DNA from: Paenibacillus graminis
Lineage (GTDB): Bacteria; Bacillota; Bacilli; Paenibacillales; Paenibacillaceae
DNA: 64,000 nt
Assembly (NCBI RefSeq): GCF_000758705.1
Contig: NZ_CP009287.1
Location: forward strand, 2,604,001 to 2,668,000
Direction of reading: 5' to 3'
Shown here: positions 8,261-16,382 of the stretch, in pieces
How positions within the stretch are numbered: the first letter of the stretch is position 1
Layout of the letters: the number at the start of each line of letters is the position of its first letter
Notes under the pieces: generated by a model
What the model was told of the DNA's origin: nothing
The model's input: only the letters and a program-made list of their open reading frames with translations
Databases searched by the model: none
Translations under genes and position numbers: made by a program

Positions 8261-9505
8261 ATGCTGAAAAGAGGTAAAATGCTTAGCTTGCTGGTGATAT
8301 TTACACTCCTGACTACGCTCTTTCCCACAGGCAATGTAAACGCGGTTACGAATTGGAATCTGGCATGGAGCGATGAATTCGATGGTACATCCTTGAACAC
8401 ATCTAACTGGACTGCCGAAATTGGTACCGGCGTCAGCGGATGGGGGAATAATGAGCTGCAATATTACACCAACCGCCCGCAGAATCTGCAGGTCACAGGC
8501 GGCAATCTCGTAATTACGGCGTTGAAGGAGTCTTATAACGGCAGCAGCTATACCTCTGCACGTATAAAAACACAAGGCAAGAAGAGCTTCACTTATGGAA
8601 AAATCGAAGCCAGAATCAAGCTGCCTTCAGGTCAGGGGCTATGGCCGGCCTTTTGGATGCTGGGAACAAATATTGACGTACCTGGCGTGGGCTGGCCCAA
8701 ATGCGGGGAAACGGATATTATGGAACGCGTGAACAACAATGCTTTTGTCAACGGAACTGTGCACTGGGATGCGAACGGCCAGGCCGATTACGGGCAGATA
8801 TCCGGAAATCTGGACTTCTCCCAGTATCATGTGTACAGCATTGAATGGGACGCCAAATATATCCGCTGGTTTGTGGACGGCAATAAGTTCAATGAGTTTT
8901 ATATTGAAAATGGGACCGGAAATACAGAGGAATTCCAGAAGCCGTCGTTCCTTTTGCTGAATCTTGCCGTTGGAGGCAACTGGCCTGGAAGTCCCGATGC
9001 TGCTACTCCTTTCCCGGCCAAAATGCTGGTTGACTATGTGCGTGTCTATCAGGCCTCCAATGCGCCGAATATCGTTAGCGGCGGAGTCTACACCTTTGCA
9101 TCCAAGGCCAGCGGCAAGGTGATGGATGTGGTGGATGTGTCCACGGCGAACGGAGCCAAAATCCAGCAGTGGACCAACTATACCGCCGCCAATCAGCAGT
9201 TCAGAGTGGACAGCACGGGAGACGGGTATTATAAGCTAACCGCTGTGCACAGCGGCAAAGTGCTGGATGTACCGGGCTCTTCAACATCGGCCGGAGTACA
9301 GCTGCAGCAGTGGGACGACAACGGCAGTAATGCCCAGCAGTGGAGTGTCATAGATGCAGGCGGGGGCTACTACAAGCTGATCTCCAAAGTAAGCGGTTTG
9401 GCCGTGGATGTATCAGGCTCATCTACTGCAGATGGAGCAGCGGTCCAGCAATGGACGGATAACGGAAGCGACGCCCAGAAGTGGGCGCTGACCAAGGTGA
9501 ACTAG
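8261..9505 (+). CDS. Secreted GH16 beta-glucanase with ricin-type lectin domain
   Basis: This 414-aa extracellular enzyme has a signal peptide that probably ends after residue 28 (NVNA). A GH16 laminarinase/lichenase-type domain spans about residues 32 to 265, with active-site motif ETDIME (Glu150, Asp152, Glu155). A C-terminal ricin-B-like beta-trefoil of about 140 residues shows repeated LDV...QQW units. GH16 enzymes of this type cut internal beta-1,3 or mixed beta-1,3/1,4 glucans; the trefoil should bind carbohydrate. The start at 8261 is set by GAGGAGGAA; an in-frame TTG at 8246 is upstream of it. It is monocistronic, with a terminator downstream. Confidence 0.95.
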   Translation: MLKRGKMLSLLVIFTLLTTLFPTGNVNAVTNWNLAWSDEFDGTSLNTSNWTAEIGTGVSGWGNNELQYYTNRPQNLQVTGGNLVITALKESYNGSSYTSARIKTQGKKSFTYGKIEARIKLPSGQGLWPAFWMLGTNIDVPGVGWPKCGETDIMERVNNNAFVNGTVHWDANGQADYGQISGNLDFSQYHVYSIEWDAKYIRWFVDGNKFNEFYIENGTGNTEEFQKPSFLLLNLAVGGNWPGSPDAATPFPAKMLVDYVRVYQASNAPNIVSGGVYTFASKASGKVMDVVDVSTANGAKIQQWTNYTAANQQFRVDSTGDGYYKLTAVHSGKVLDVPGSSTSAGVQLQQWDDNGSNAQQWSVIDAGGGYYKLISKVSGLAVDVSGSSTADGAAVQQWTDNGSDAQKWALTKVN

Positions 9506-9586
9506 CACTCAGCAGATGTATGCGTATCATGTCTTACAAGTAGAAGGATCGTTTATGGCGAGAAGCATATAAATTCTATATTTTGA

Positions 9587-9617
9587 AAAAAAACACACCG
9601 CACGGTGTGTTTTTTTG
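9587..9617. terminator. Bidirectional terminator
   Basis: An 8-bp stem ACACACCG/CGGTGTGT has an A run on its left and seven T on its right. It can serve both the GH16 gene and the convergent membrane-protein gene. Confidence 0.88.
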
Positions 9618-9655
9618 TCAGAGCGCCTGAAGTCTGGCATGGGAAGCCAGGCGGC

Positions 9656-10195
9656 TCAGGATTTTGCTTTTCTCGGCCAGATAAAATATGAGCTTGATAT
9701 AAGGAGATCAATCCCCACTACAACGGTCCATATCTTCAGTATGCTAAAGAGCGCTTCCGTACGTGCCGGGTCGTCGATCCAGATCATGAGTCCATAAAGA
9801 ATCCCGGCTCCAAGGATAAAAGCAAGCAAATGCTTCAGCCAGCTTTTGAAATAATGTCTGGCATGGTCCATGCCGTAACGTTTGACCGGTGCAGCTCCCT
9901 GCTTGGTTACATAATAGCGGAAGCGTTCGTCTGCCCAGCTGATCATACTTTTGCCGAACACAATCGACACGGAAATATAGATGGCTGCAACTGCATGTGC
10001 CGTAGTGGCGGAAGCGCCGTTGTACAAATCGATGCCGGCAATGATTAACAGAATCAGATCCAGAACCGGAGTCAAGGCGAGAAAGAACAGTCCCAGCTTC
10101 TGGCGTTTGAATAGATAACGTGCTGAAAAACCGGCAAGAATAACAACCCAGAATAAGACCTCACAGGCGACAATCGCCCAAGCAACAAAATTCAT
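9656..10195 (-). CDS. Integral membrane protein of unknown function
   Basis: This 179-aa protein has four to five hydrophobic spans (AIVACEVLFWVVILAGF, LALTPVLDLILLIIAG, HAVAAIYISVSIVFG, LLAFILGAGILYGLM and IWTVVVGIDLLISSS). A basic loop near residues 95 to 125 probably faces the cytoplasm. I do not recognise a defined activity. The start at 10195 follows AAGGGGTGG; upstream in-frame codons lack a ribosome binding site. It diverges from a TetR-family gene, and a palindrome in the gap suggests it is that regulator's target, for example an efflux or stress-related membrane protein. Confidence 0.8.
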   Translation of the reverse strand: MNFVAWAIVACEVLFWVVILAGFSARYLFKRQKLGLFFLALTPVLDLILLIIAGIDLYNGASATTAHAVAAIYISVSIVFGKSMISWADERFRYYVTKQGAAPVKRYGMDHARHYFKSWLKHLLAFILGAGILYGLMIWIDDPARTEALFSILKIWTVVVGIDLLISSSYFIWPRKAKS

Positions 10196-10254
10196 AATCC
10201 ACCCCTTATGTCTAATTGATACGTTTATATATGAAATTATAGCAGCGGATTTTA

Positions 10255-10274
10255 AATAATACAATTGTATTATT
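10255..10274. promoter_or_regulatory. Perfect 20-bp palindrome, likely TetR operator
   Basis: AATAATACAATTGTATTATT reads identically on both strands and sits between the divergent membrane-protein and TetR genes, just upstream of the TetR -35 element. Size and location fit a TetR-family operator. Confidence 0.75.
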
Positions 10275-10278
10275 AAAA

Positions 10279-10308
10279 TTGCGCAAGAAGTTTTAAGTAT
10301 GCTACAAT
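10279..10308 (+). promoter_or_regulatory. Promoter of TetR gene, possibly leaderless
   Basis: TTGCGC (10279-10284), an 18-bp spacer and TACAAT (10303-10308). The expected start of transcription, about 7 nt downstream of the -10 element, coincides with the ATG at 10315. Confidence 0.6.
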
Positions 10309-10314
10309 AGGAAC

Positions 10315-10902
10315 ATGCCAAAAATTGTGGATCATTCGGAGCGAAAATCGCATATTGCAGAAGCGACCTGGCGCGTCATCATGAATCAGGGAATGAAAGG
10401 GGCGACTGTACGAAAAATAGCGCAGGAAGCAGGAGTTTCTCTTGGGGCCTTGCGCCATTATTTCTCTACACAGCATGAGCTGCTTGCTTTTGCCATGAAT
10501 CTGGTGAAGGACCGGGCCCAAGCCAGGATTGACACTGTTCTACAACTCGATCTGCCGCCCAAGGAGCAGGTGACAAGGGTGCTGATGGAGATGATTCCTG
10601 TAGATGACAGTACCATGGCTGAAATGGAGGTATGGTTCGCCTTTGTCTTTCATCTGAAATATACGGACGGGGAGTACGGCGAACTGAACGACGATATCTA
10701 TTCGGGGATACGCGAGATGGTCGATTTACTGGACGGGCAGGGAATACTGAGAGAAGAACTGGATAAGGCCGTGGAAGCCGAAAGGCTGTACGCATTGGTT
10801 GACGGACTGGCCCTGCATGCGATGCTGGAGCCTGAGCGCCTGGACAAGCAGCGGATTATCCGGGTTTTGACCAGTCATTTGGATTCCATAAGCAAGATAT
10901 AA
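10315..10902 (+). CDS. TetR-family transcriptional regulator
   Basis: This 195-aa regulator has an N-terminal TetR helix-turn-helix (ATVRKIAQEAGVSLGALRHYF, about residues 29 to 49), where LGALRHYF is the recognition-helix signature. The C-terminal ligand domain of about 140 residues resembles the BetI/PksA branch. It probably represses itself and the divergent membrane-protein gene through the palindrome at 10255. No good ribosome binding site precedes the ATG, consistent with a leaderless transcript. A DUF1801 gene follows after 27 bp and may be co-transcribed. The inducer is unknown. Confidence 0.9.
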   Translation: MPKIVDHSERKSHIAEATWRVIMNQGMKGATVRKIAQEAGVSLGALRHYFSTQHELLAFAMNLVKDRAQARIDTVLQLDLPPKEQVTRVLMEMIPVDDSTMAEMEVWFAFVFHLKYTDGEYGELNDDIYSGIREMVDLLDGQGILREELDKAVEAERLYALVDGLALHAMLEPERLDKQRIIRVLTSHLDSISKI

Positions 10903-10929
10903 GAACAGAATAACAGAGAGGAGCCGGTT

Positions 10930-11313
10930 ATGGAACCTGTTAAGATCACTTATGAGTCCATCGACGATTATATTACCCAAGCCCCTTTGGAAATCCGCAA
11001 GAAGCTGGAAGCGGTAAGGAAGGTAATTCATGAAGCGGCGCCGGAGGCCGAAGAGAAAATTAGCTACCAGATGCCGACCTTCTTCCTGCATGGGAATCTG
11101 GTGCATTTTGCAGCTTTCAAGAAGCATATCGGCTTCTACCCGGCCCCCAGCGGGATTGAGGCTTTTCAGGAGGAGCTGGCACAGTACAAGGGAGCCAAAG
11201 GGTCTGTACAGTTTCCTCTGGATAAGCCGCTGCCGCTTGATCTGATTAGCCGGATCGTGAAATTCAGAGCAGCGGAGAATCGGGAGAAGGCGGCAGCGAA
11301 GGCCAAGAAATAA
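10930..11313 (+). CDS. DUF1801 / frataxin-like iron-chaperone family protein
   Basis: This 127-aa cytoplasmic protein matches the DUF1801 family by its IDDYITQAP opening, KISYQMPTFFL strand, HIGFYPAPSGI and the FPLDKPLPLDLI ending. B. subtilis Fra (YdhG), a frataxin-like iron chaperone, belongs to this family, so an iron or iron-sulfur role is possible but not shown. The C-terminus is basic (KAAAKAKK). GAGAGGAG precedes the ATG. A second family member lies at 13755. Confidence 0.85.
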   Translation: MEPVKITYESIDDYITQAPLEIRKKLEAVRKVIHEAAPEAEEKISYQMPTFFLHGNLVHFAAFKKHIGFYPAPSGIEAFQEELAQYKGAKGSVQFPLDKPLPLDLISRIVKFRAAENREKAAAKAKK

Positions 11314-11407
11314 GCGGGGCCGCTAAGGCAAGGGAATGAATGGGACAGCAAAAAAATAGGTATATACGCGACAGCAAAGGTACGGAATGAACGCGACAGT
11401 GTCCAAA

Positions 11408-11446
11408 AAAAAGGAGCCTGCTTAGGCTTTAAGCGGGTTCCTTTTT
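11408..11446 (+). terminator. Terminator
   Basis: AAAAAGGAGCCTGCTT pairs with AAGCGGGTTCCTTTTT (two G-U pairs) around a 7-nt loop. The T-rich 3' arm continues into TTTTTG. Confidence 0.78.
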
Positions 11447-11759
11447 GAGTTCAACCGGAAAAGCTGAGTGCTCGTAAACCTGCTCGCTTCATCTGAAGCC
11501 GAAGTTTAAGTGGAAAAAGTAAAACTAATTAGCCGAAATTCTGGATTTTATAGGATTTAGTTGGAATTTGTACACTTATTTTAAGTCAAACCCCCAATTA
11601 TGGGTGGTTTCAGCGGGAATAGGGGTACTTTTTCCAACTAAGGATGCCTCAGGAGCCAAACACGCTAGATTAGTGGTACTTTTTCCAACTAGGGTACCTT
11701 GAGAAGCCAAACTTGGTTGGATTAGTGAACCTTTGTCCACTAAAGATGGCCGTCCTTTG
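11447..11759. other. Gene-free region with recurring TACTTTTTCCA motifs
   Basis: No credible coding frame. The 11-mer TACTTTTTCCA occurs near 11625 and 11670, and a related reverse-complement form (GTGGAAAAAGTA) near 11512. Similar motifs recur at 39990-40115 in another gene-free gap, suggesting a family of dispersed intergenic elements. Confidence 0.5.
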
Positions 11760-11862
11760 GCAGCCAGAGCAGCCGGAGCAGTCGGGTCAGCCGGAGCAGC
11801 CAGAGCAGCCAGAGCAGCCAGCAGCCAGAGCAGCCGGAGCAGTCGGGTCAGCCAGAGCAGCC
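11760..11862. repeat. Short-period tandem repeat with a 33-bp duplication
   Basis: The stretch consists of 9-bp units related to CAGCCAGAG. A 33-bp segment (11760-11792) is repeated exactly at 11821-11853. It lies just beyond the stop codon of the convergent oligopeptidase gene. In one plus-strand frame it would read as GluGlnPro repeats, but there is no supporting start signal. Confidence 0.85.
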
Positions 11863-11872
11863 ATCCTTAAGC

Positions 11873-13564
11873 TTACAGCTGCTTGTCGTCTACGCTGTTC
11901 AGCCAGTTTTCAATATCTCCAATCACGGAACGGATGCTGCCATCCCCGAAGGGGGATTTCAGTCCGGCCAGCTCGACCAGCTGGAGGAAGGACAGGCTTC
12001 CGCCGGCCTGGCAAAGCCGCAGATAATCGGCCCAGGCTGATGTGAAATCCTCATTCGACCGCTTCCAGAACTGGAAGGCGCAGAGCTGGGCGAGCGTATA
12101 GTCAATATAGTAGAACGGGGAGCGGAAGATATGGGCTTGCTTCTGCCAGAATCCGCCTTGTTCCAGATAAGTGTTGTCTTCATAGTCGCGCAAAGGAAGA
12201 TACTTTTTCTCGATTTCCCGCCAGGCCTGCTTGCGCTCGGCAGGTGTCGCATCCGGATTGGCATAGACAAAATGCTGGAATTCATCGACGGAAACGCCGT
12301 ACGGGATGAACTGCAGACTGTCCCCCAGATGGCCCAAACGGTACTTGGCGGCGTCCTCTTCAAAGAACAAATCCATCCAGGGCCAAGCAAAAAACTCCAT
12401 ACTCATTGAGTGGATTTCTGCAGCCTCATAGGTTGGAAAAGCGTATTCGGGCACATGAATATGGCGGCTCTGATACACCTGGAATGCATGTCCAACCTCA
12501 TGAGTCAGCACATCGATATCTCCGGAGGTTCCATTAAAATTAGAGAAAATGAAAGGGGCCTCATACAGGCTGAGATAGGTGCAGTATCCGCCGCCCTGCT
12601 TGCCTTTTTTGCTGACAAGATCCATCAGTTCATTCTCCAGCATAAAGCCGAAAAATGCATCGGTTTCAGGAGACAGTTCTTTGTACATTTTGGCCCCATT
12701 CGCAATAATCCAGTCGGGATCACCCTTCGGCGCGGCGTTTCCACTGTTGAAATTCAGGCTTTCATCATAATACTTCAACTTCTCCAGACCCAGACGGGCC
12801 GCCTGGCGTTCCTTCAGCTTCCGGGAGACCGGAACGATATAATCCTGCACCTGCTTGCGGAAATTAGCGACCATATCGGCATTGTAGTCGGTGCGCAGCA
12901 TCCGGTCGTAGCCAAGCTCAACGAAGCTCTTATAGCCGAGTTTTTTGGCGATACCGGTACGGACCTTGACCAGCTCGTCAAAAATCCGGTCAAACTCAGC
13001 CTCATGCTCGGCCATGAATTGAAACCGGGCCTCCGAAGCGCGCTTGCGCATCCCGCGGTCTGTCGACAGCTCAAACGGTGCGAGCTGCGGCAGTGTGCGC
13101 TCCTCACCCTCAAACGGAATTTTCGCCGAAGCAATAATCTGGTTGTATTCGGTAGACAGCTTATTCTCCAGCTGCAGGTCTTCAATAACCTCCGGACTGA
13201 ACGTCCGCAATGAGATCTCGGCAATCTGAAGCAGCTGTGAGCCCCATTCCTGTTCGAATTCGGCTCTGAATTTGGACTGCACAAGTGCTCTGTAATAGTC
13301 GGTTACATACTCCTGAATAACAGGTCCCGCTTCATCCATGTATTCCTGTTCAGCTTTGTAGAATTCATCTTCTGTGTTGATCGAATGTCTGATGCTGACC
13401 AGGGTTGCCATCGTGTCAAATTCATTCCGCAGCTTGTTAATTTCACTAAAGGCCGATTTCTGCTCCTCAAGGCGATCTGCGTTAAGACCTTTCAAAAGCT
13501 CGGCAAAGCGTACTTTCAGCTTGGCAGCATCCGGACGTTCATACCGGTATTCGCTAAATTTCAT
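11873..13564 (-). CDS. M3-family oligoendopeptidase
   Basis: This 563-aa cytoplasmic zinc peptidase of the PepF/thimet-like M3 family hydrolyses short peptides. The zinc motif HEVGH begins at about residue 355, and the downstream glutamate lies in EAAEIHSMSMEFF. Length and the ELGYDRMLRTDYN and TYLSLYEAPFIFSNFNGT blocks match the M3 group that is close to, but distinct from, PepF itself. The ATG at 13564 has AAAGGA at a rather long distance (about 13 nt); no better in-frame start is visible. Confidence 0.93.
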   Translation of the reverse strand: MKFSEYRYERPDAAKLKVRFAELLKGLNADRLEEQKSAFSEINKLRNEFDTMATLVSIRHSINTEDEFYKAEQEYMDEAGPVIQEYVTDYYRALVQSKFRAEFEQEWGSQLLQIAEISLRTFSPEVIEDLQLENKLSTEYNQIIASAKIPFEGEERTLPQLAPFELSTDRGMRKRASEARFQFMAEHEAEFDRIFDELVKVRTGIAKKLGYKSFVELGYDRMLRTDYNADMVANFRKQVQDYIVPVSRKLKERQAARLGLEKLKYYDESLNFNSGNAAPKGDPDWIIANGAKMYKELSPETDAFFGFMLENELMDLVSKKGKQGGGYCTYLSLYEAPFIFSNFNGTSGDIDVLTHEVGHAFQVYQSRHIHVPEYAFPTYEAAEIHSMSMEFFAWPWMDLFFEEDAAKYRLGHLGDSLQFIPYGVSVDEFQHFVYANPDATPAERKQAWREIEKKYLPLRDYEDNTYLEQGGFWQKQAHIFRSPFYYIDYTLAQLCAFQFWKRSNEDFTSAWADYLRLCQAGGSLSFLQLVELAGLKSPFGDGSIRSVIGDIENWLNSVDDKQL

Positions 13565-13754
13565 GAAATCATCAACATCCTTTCAGGTAGCTTTCATAAA
13601 CATTTCGTTTTCATTATATTATCTGAAATAATTTTAAGCACTATTTAAACGGAAACTTGAGATGTATCGTGGCATTGACGCTTGTTAATCCATCCGGCTA
13701 TTTGTATATTGGTACTATTCTGTATCACGGTTTGTACACAAAGGAGGAGCAAGG

Positions 13755-14213
13755 TTGAAAAAAGAATGGAACAATTCTGAGGATTATATCAGCCAGTTGC
13801 CGGAGGAACGGAGGGAAGCCGTATCGAAACTTAGACAGACGATTAAGGTCAACCTGCCTGAGGGGTTTCAGGAAACCATGTCCTACGGAATGATCACCTA
13901 TGTAGTTCCCCATCAGCTCTATGCACCAGGCTATCATGTCAATCCGGAGCAGCCGCTCCCTTTTGTCAGTATAGCCTCGCAGAAGAATTTTATTGCACTC
14001 TACCATATGGGGCTGTATATGTTCCCCGAACTGCTGACATGGTTCAAAGCGGAGTATCCGAAGCATGTCCAGACCAAGCTGGATATGGGCAAATCCTGTG
14101 TCCGGTTCAAAAAAGTAAACAACCTTCCCTATGATCTCATTGCTGAACTATGCCGGAAGGTTACTGTGGAAGAATATATTCAGTTGTACGAGAAAGAAGC
14201 AGGCAGACACTAA
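13755..14213 (+). CDS. DUF1801-family protein
   Basis: This 152-aa protein belongs to the same broad family as the gene at 10930. Shared hallmarks are SEDYISQLPEERREAV at the N-terminus, ETMSYGMITYVVP, IALYHMGLYM and GKSCVRFKKVNNLPYDLIAEL at the C-terminus. The TTG start is supported by AAAGGAGG 7 nt upstream. Function is unknown; the iron-chaperone annotation used for some relatives is weaker here than for the shorter paralogue. Confidence 0.85.
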   Translation: MKKEWNNSEDYISQLPEERREAVSKLRQTIKVNLPEGFQETMSYGMITYVVPHQLYAPGYHVNPEQPLPFVSIASQKNFIALYHMGLYMFPELLTWFKAEYPKHVQTKLDMGKSCVRFKKVNNLPYDLIAELCRKVTVEEYIQLYEKEAGRH

Positions 14214-14281
14214 GCGGAAAATCTAATCCATAGGATGTTGCTTCAGAAACTACAGAGGAACGTAATTATATGTAACTATTA

Positions 14282-14310
14282 TTGACATGAAAATAGGAAT
14301 GACATAGGAT
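14282..14310 (+). promoter_or_regulatory. Promoter of AraC-family gene
   Basis: TTGACA (14282-14287), a 17-bp spacer and TAGGAT (14305-14310), about 85 bp before the regulator start. Confidence 0.6.
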
Positions 14311-14394
14311 GGACCTAATCTTGTTTCGAGAGCTTGATTTTCAGCAAATACAGCAGGTCTTTTCTCAAATTACGTTACTTGGAGGCGAGTGCGG

Positions 14395-15336
14395 ATGGAG
14401 ATTATCCTTACCGAAGACAGGTTCAGAGAGAAGGTTTTGTTTCCAAGGGAGTATCCAATCTTTCTTGAGGACACGATCGGTGTCACTTCCCATTATCAAC
14501 GGCTGCATGCCCATGACGCGCTGGAGATTAACATGATCAAATCCGGCACCGGCTACTACAGAATCAACGGGGAGCGTTATGATTTCCGGGAAGGGGATAT
14601 TCTGCTGATCAACTCCAATGATCTGCACTGTGCCTACGAGACCGATAATTTGGTCATGCAGGTCATTACGTTTGATCCCTCATGGTTTCTGGGCAGCCTG
14701 CGCTGTGATCCGGACATACTGTGTCCTTTCAAGGAAATGGGCATTTCGTTCAACAACCTGCTTGACCGCGGCCATCCCAAGATGGACGAGCTCCGGGGGC
14801 TTCTGCTGCGGATGCAAGAGGAACACGAGGGCGGAAGGTGCTCATACAACTCCATCGTATATGCTTATCTTCTGCAATTCCTAGTGGCAGTCAACCGCTA
14901 TTTTCGTGTGGACAACCTGAAGAAGAGCAAGGGAACCATTACTGCCCCGCAGCTTGAAAAAATACGGCATGTCACGCGGATCATGGAACAGCGGTTTGCA
15001 TATCCCTGGACCCTGGAAGAGCTGGCTGCCCTGACCTACTTGAGCCCCTCGCGCTTCAGCGATATTTTCCGCCGGACCGTCGGCGTGTCCCCCCTCATGT
15101 ATTTAATTCACCTTCGCCTGGAAAATGCATATGGCCTGCTGGAAGCATCGGACCGTAAAATTGTCGACATTGCCCTGGAATGCGGTTTCCGCACACTCTC
15201 CAATTTCAACCGGCTGTTCAAGCGCCATATGGGGACCGAGCCAAGAAACGTCAGAAACAAAGCAAAATCAGCTTGCAGTAAGATAGTGTTAGTTTATGAG
15301 CAGTTAGGCGGAGAGTTAGCTGCAGAAGAACGTTAA
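14395..15336 (+). CDS. AraC-family regulator of the adjacent sugar operon
   Basis: This roughly 313-aa protein has an N-terminal cupin-like sensing domain (HAHDALEINMIKSGTGYY, then YDFREGDILLINSNDLH, residues 35 to 90). A C-terminal double helix-turn-helix of AraC/XylS type follows (WTLEELAALTYLSPSRFSD and IVDIALECGFRTLSNFNRLF). ATG 14395 is preferred to GTG 14389 because GGAGG at 14381 is at proper distance. It lies 68 bp upstream of the transporter genes in the same direction and is presumably their activator, responding to a sugar. Confidence 0.92.
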   Translation: MEIILTEDRFREKVLFPREYPIFLEDTIGVTSHYQRLHAHDALEINMIKSGTGYYRINGERYDFREGDILLINSNDLHCAYETDNLVMQVITFDPSWFLGSLRCDPDILCPFKEMGISFNNLLDRGHPKMDELRGLLLRMQEEHEGGRCSYNSIVYAYLLQFLVAVNRYFRVDNLKKSKGTITAPQLEKIRHVTRIMEQRFAYPWTLEELAALTYLSPSRFSDIFRRTVGVSPLMYLIHLRLENAYGLLEASDRKIVDIALECGFRTLSNFNRLFKRHMGTEPRNVRNKAKSACSKIVLVYEQLGGELAAEER

Positions 15337-15404
15337 ACTAAGGTTAGATTATATAACTCCACAGGTAATTTCAGCTTACACAATTAGAGGCGAGGGAGGT
15401 CAAA

Positions 15405-16361
15405 ATGCAAAAAATCGCATATAAGCTGGAGCATGGACAAAAGACCGGGAACGATTCACTGCTGAAACGGATCCTCAAGCAGTGGGATCTTCAACTCATG
15501 GTGGTGCCCGCCCTGTTATTTATCCTCGTGTTCAGTTATATCCCCATGTATGGTGTGCTGATGGCATTTCAGGATTACAATCTTTTTAAAGGTTTCACGG
15601 GCAGTCCGTGGGTTGGATTCAAGCACTTTGAGATGTTTTTTCATGCCCCGGAGTTTTGGACCGTTATGCGCAACACCATAGTCATCAGTCTGCTTAAGCT
15701 TTTGATTGGCTTTCCGGCTCCCATTGCCTTGGCCCTGATGCTGAACGAAGTCAAAAGCCGGGTATTCAAGCGGACGGTTCAGACCATCAGCTATCTGCCG
15801 CATTTTTTATCCTGGGTCATTGTCTCCGGTTTCATAATGTCCATGCTCTCCACAGAGAACGGGAGCGTAAATATGCTGCTGCAGAAGCTGAGCCTGATCT
15901 ACGAGCCCGTCAATTTTCTCTCGCTTCCCGAATACTTCTGGACCATTCTTGTGGCTACAGGGGTGTGGAAGGAAATCGGCTTCTCCTCAATTGTGTATCT
16001 GGCAGCTATCGCCGGTGTCGATCCCCATATGCATGAAGCGGCGGCAATGGACGGCGCAAGCCGGCTGAGACAGATGTTCTCGATCACGCTGCCCTCCATT
16101 CTGCCGGTAATCATTGTCTTCATGATTCTGGCGGTTGGCAATCTTCTCAGTGCCGGCTTCGAGGATATTCTGCTGCTTGGCTCGAACCCCGTGCTGCGTG
16201 ATGTCGGCGATGTCATAGATACTTATGTATACCGGATAGGGATACAAAATAACCGTTATTCCTACGCTACGGCGGCAGGCCTCTTCAAATCACTGATCGG
16301 GGTGTTCCTGCTGGTGGGGGCCAACTATGCCGCACGCAAATCCGGCAACAGCTTGTGGTAG
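15405..16361 (+). CDS. Sugar ABC transporter permease, LplB type
   Basis: This 318-aa inner-membrane permease has six predicted spans. It carries the family opening IPMYGVLMAFQDYN and the coupling motif EAAAMDGASRLRQMFSITLP (EAA loop, about residues 207 to 226). It pairs with the next gene as the heterodimeric channel of an LplABC/YtcP-like oligosaccharide importer. GAGGGAGGTC precedes the ATG. No ATPase gene is in the operon; such CUT1 systems commonly share an MsmX-type ATPase encoded elsewhere. Confidence 0.94.
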   Translation: MQKIAYKLEHGQKTGNDSLLKRILKQWDLQLMVVPALLFILVFSYIPMYGVLMAFQDYNLFKGFTGSPWVGFKHFEMFFHAPEFWTVMRNTIVISLLKLLIGFPAPIALALMLNEVKSRVFKRTVQTISYLPHFLSWVIVSGFIMSMLSTENGSVNMLLQKLSLIYEPVNFLSLPEYFWTILVATGVWKEIGFSSIVYLAAIAGVDPHMHEAAAMDGASRLRQMFSITLPSILPVIIVFMILAVGNLLSAGFEDILLLGSNPVLRDVGDVIDTYVYRIGIQNNRYSYATAAGLFKSLIGVFLLVGANYAARKSGNSLW

Positions 16362-16382
16362 CAGAAATGGAGGCAGATATTC

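Noticed and set aside
12410..13213. 267-codon antisense frame within the oligoendopeptidase gene
   Set aside because: Long only because of codon composition on the opposite strand; no ribosome binding site, no recognised domain, and the sense gene is clear.
14309..14536. 75-codon frame before and over the AraC-family gene start
   Set aside because: Begins at the -10 element, before the predicted transcription start, and overlaps the regulator in another frame.
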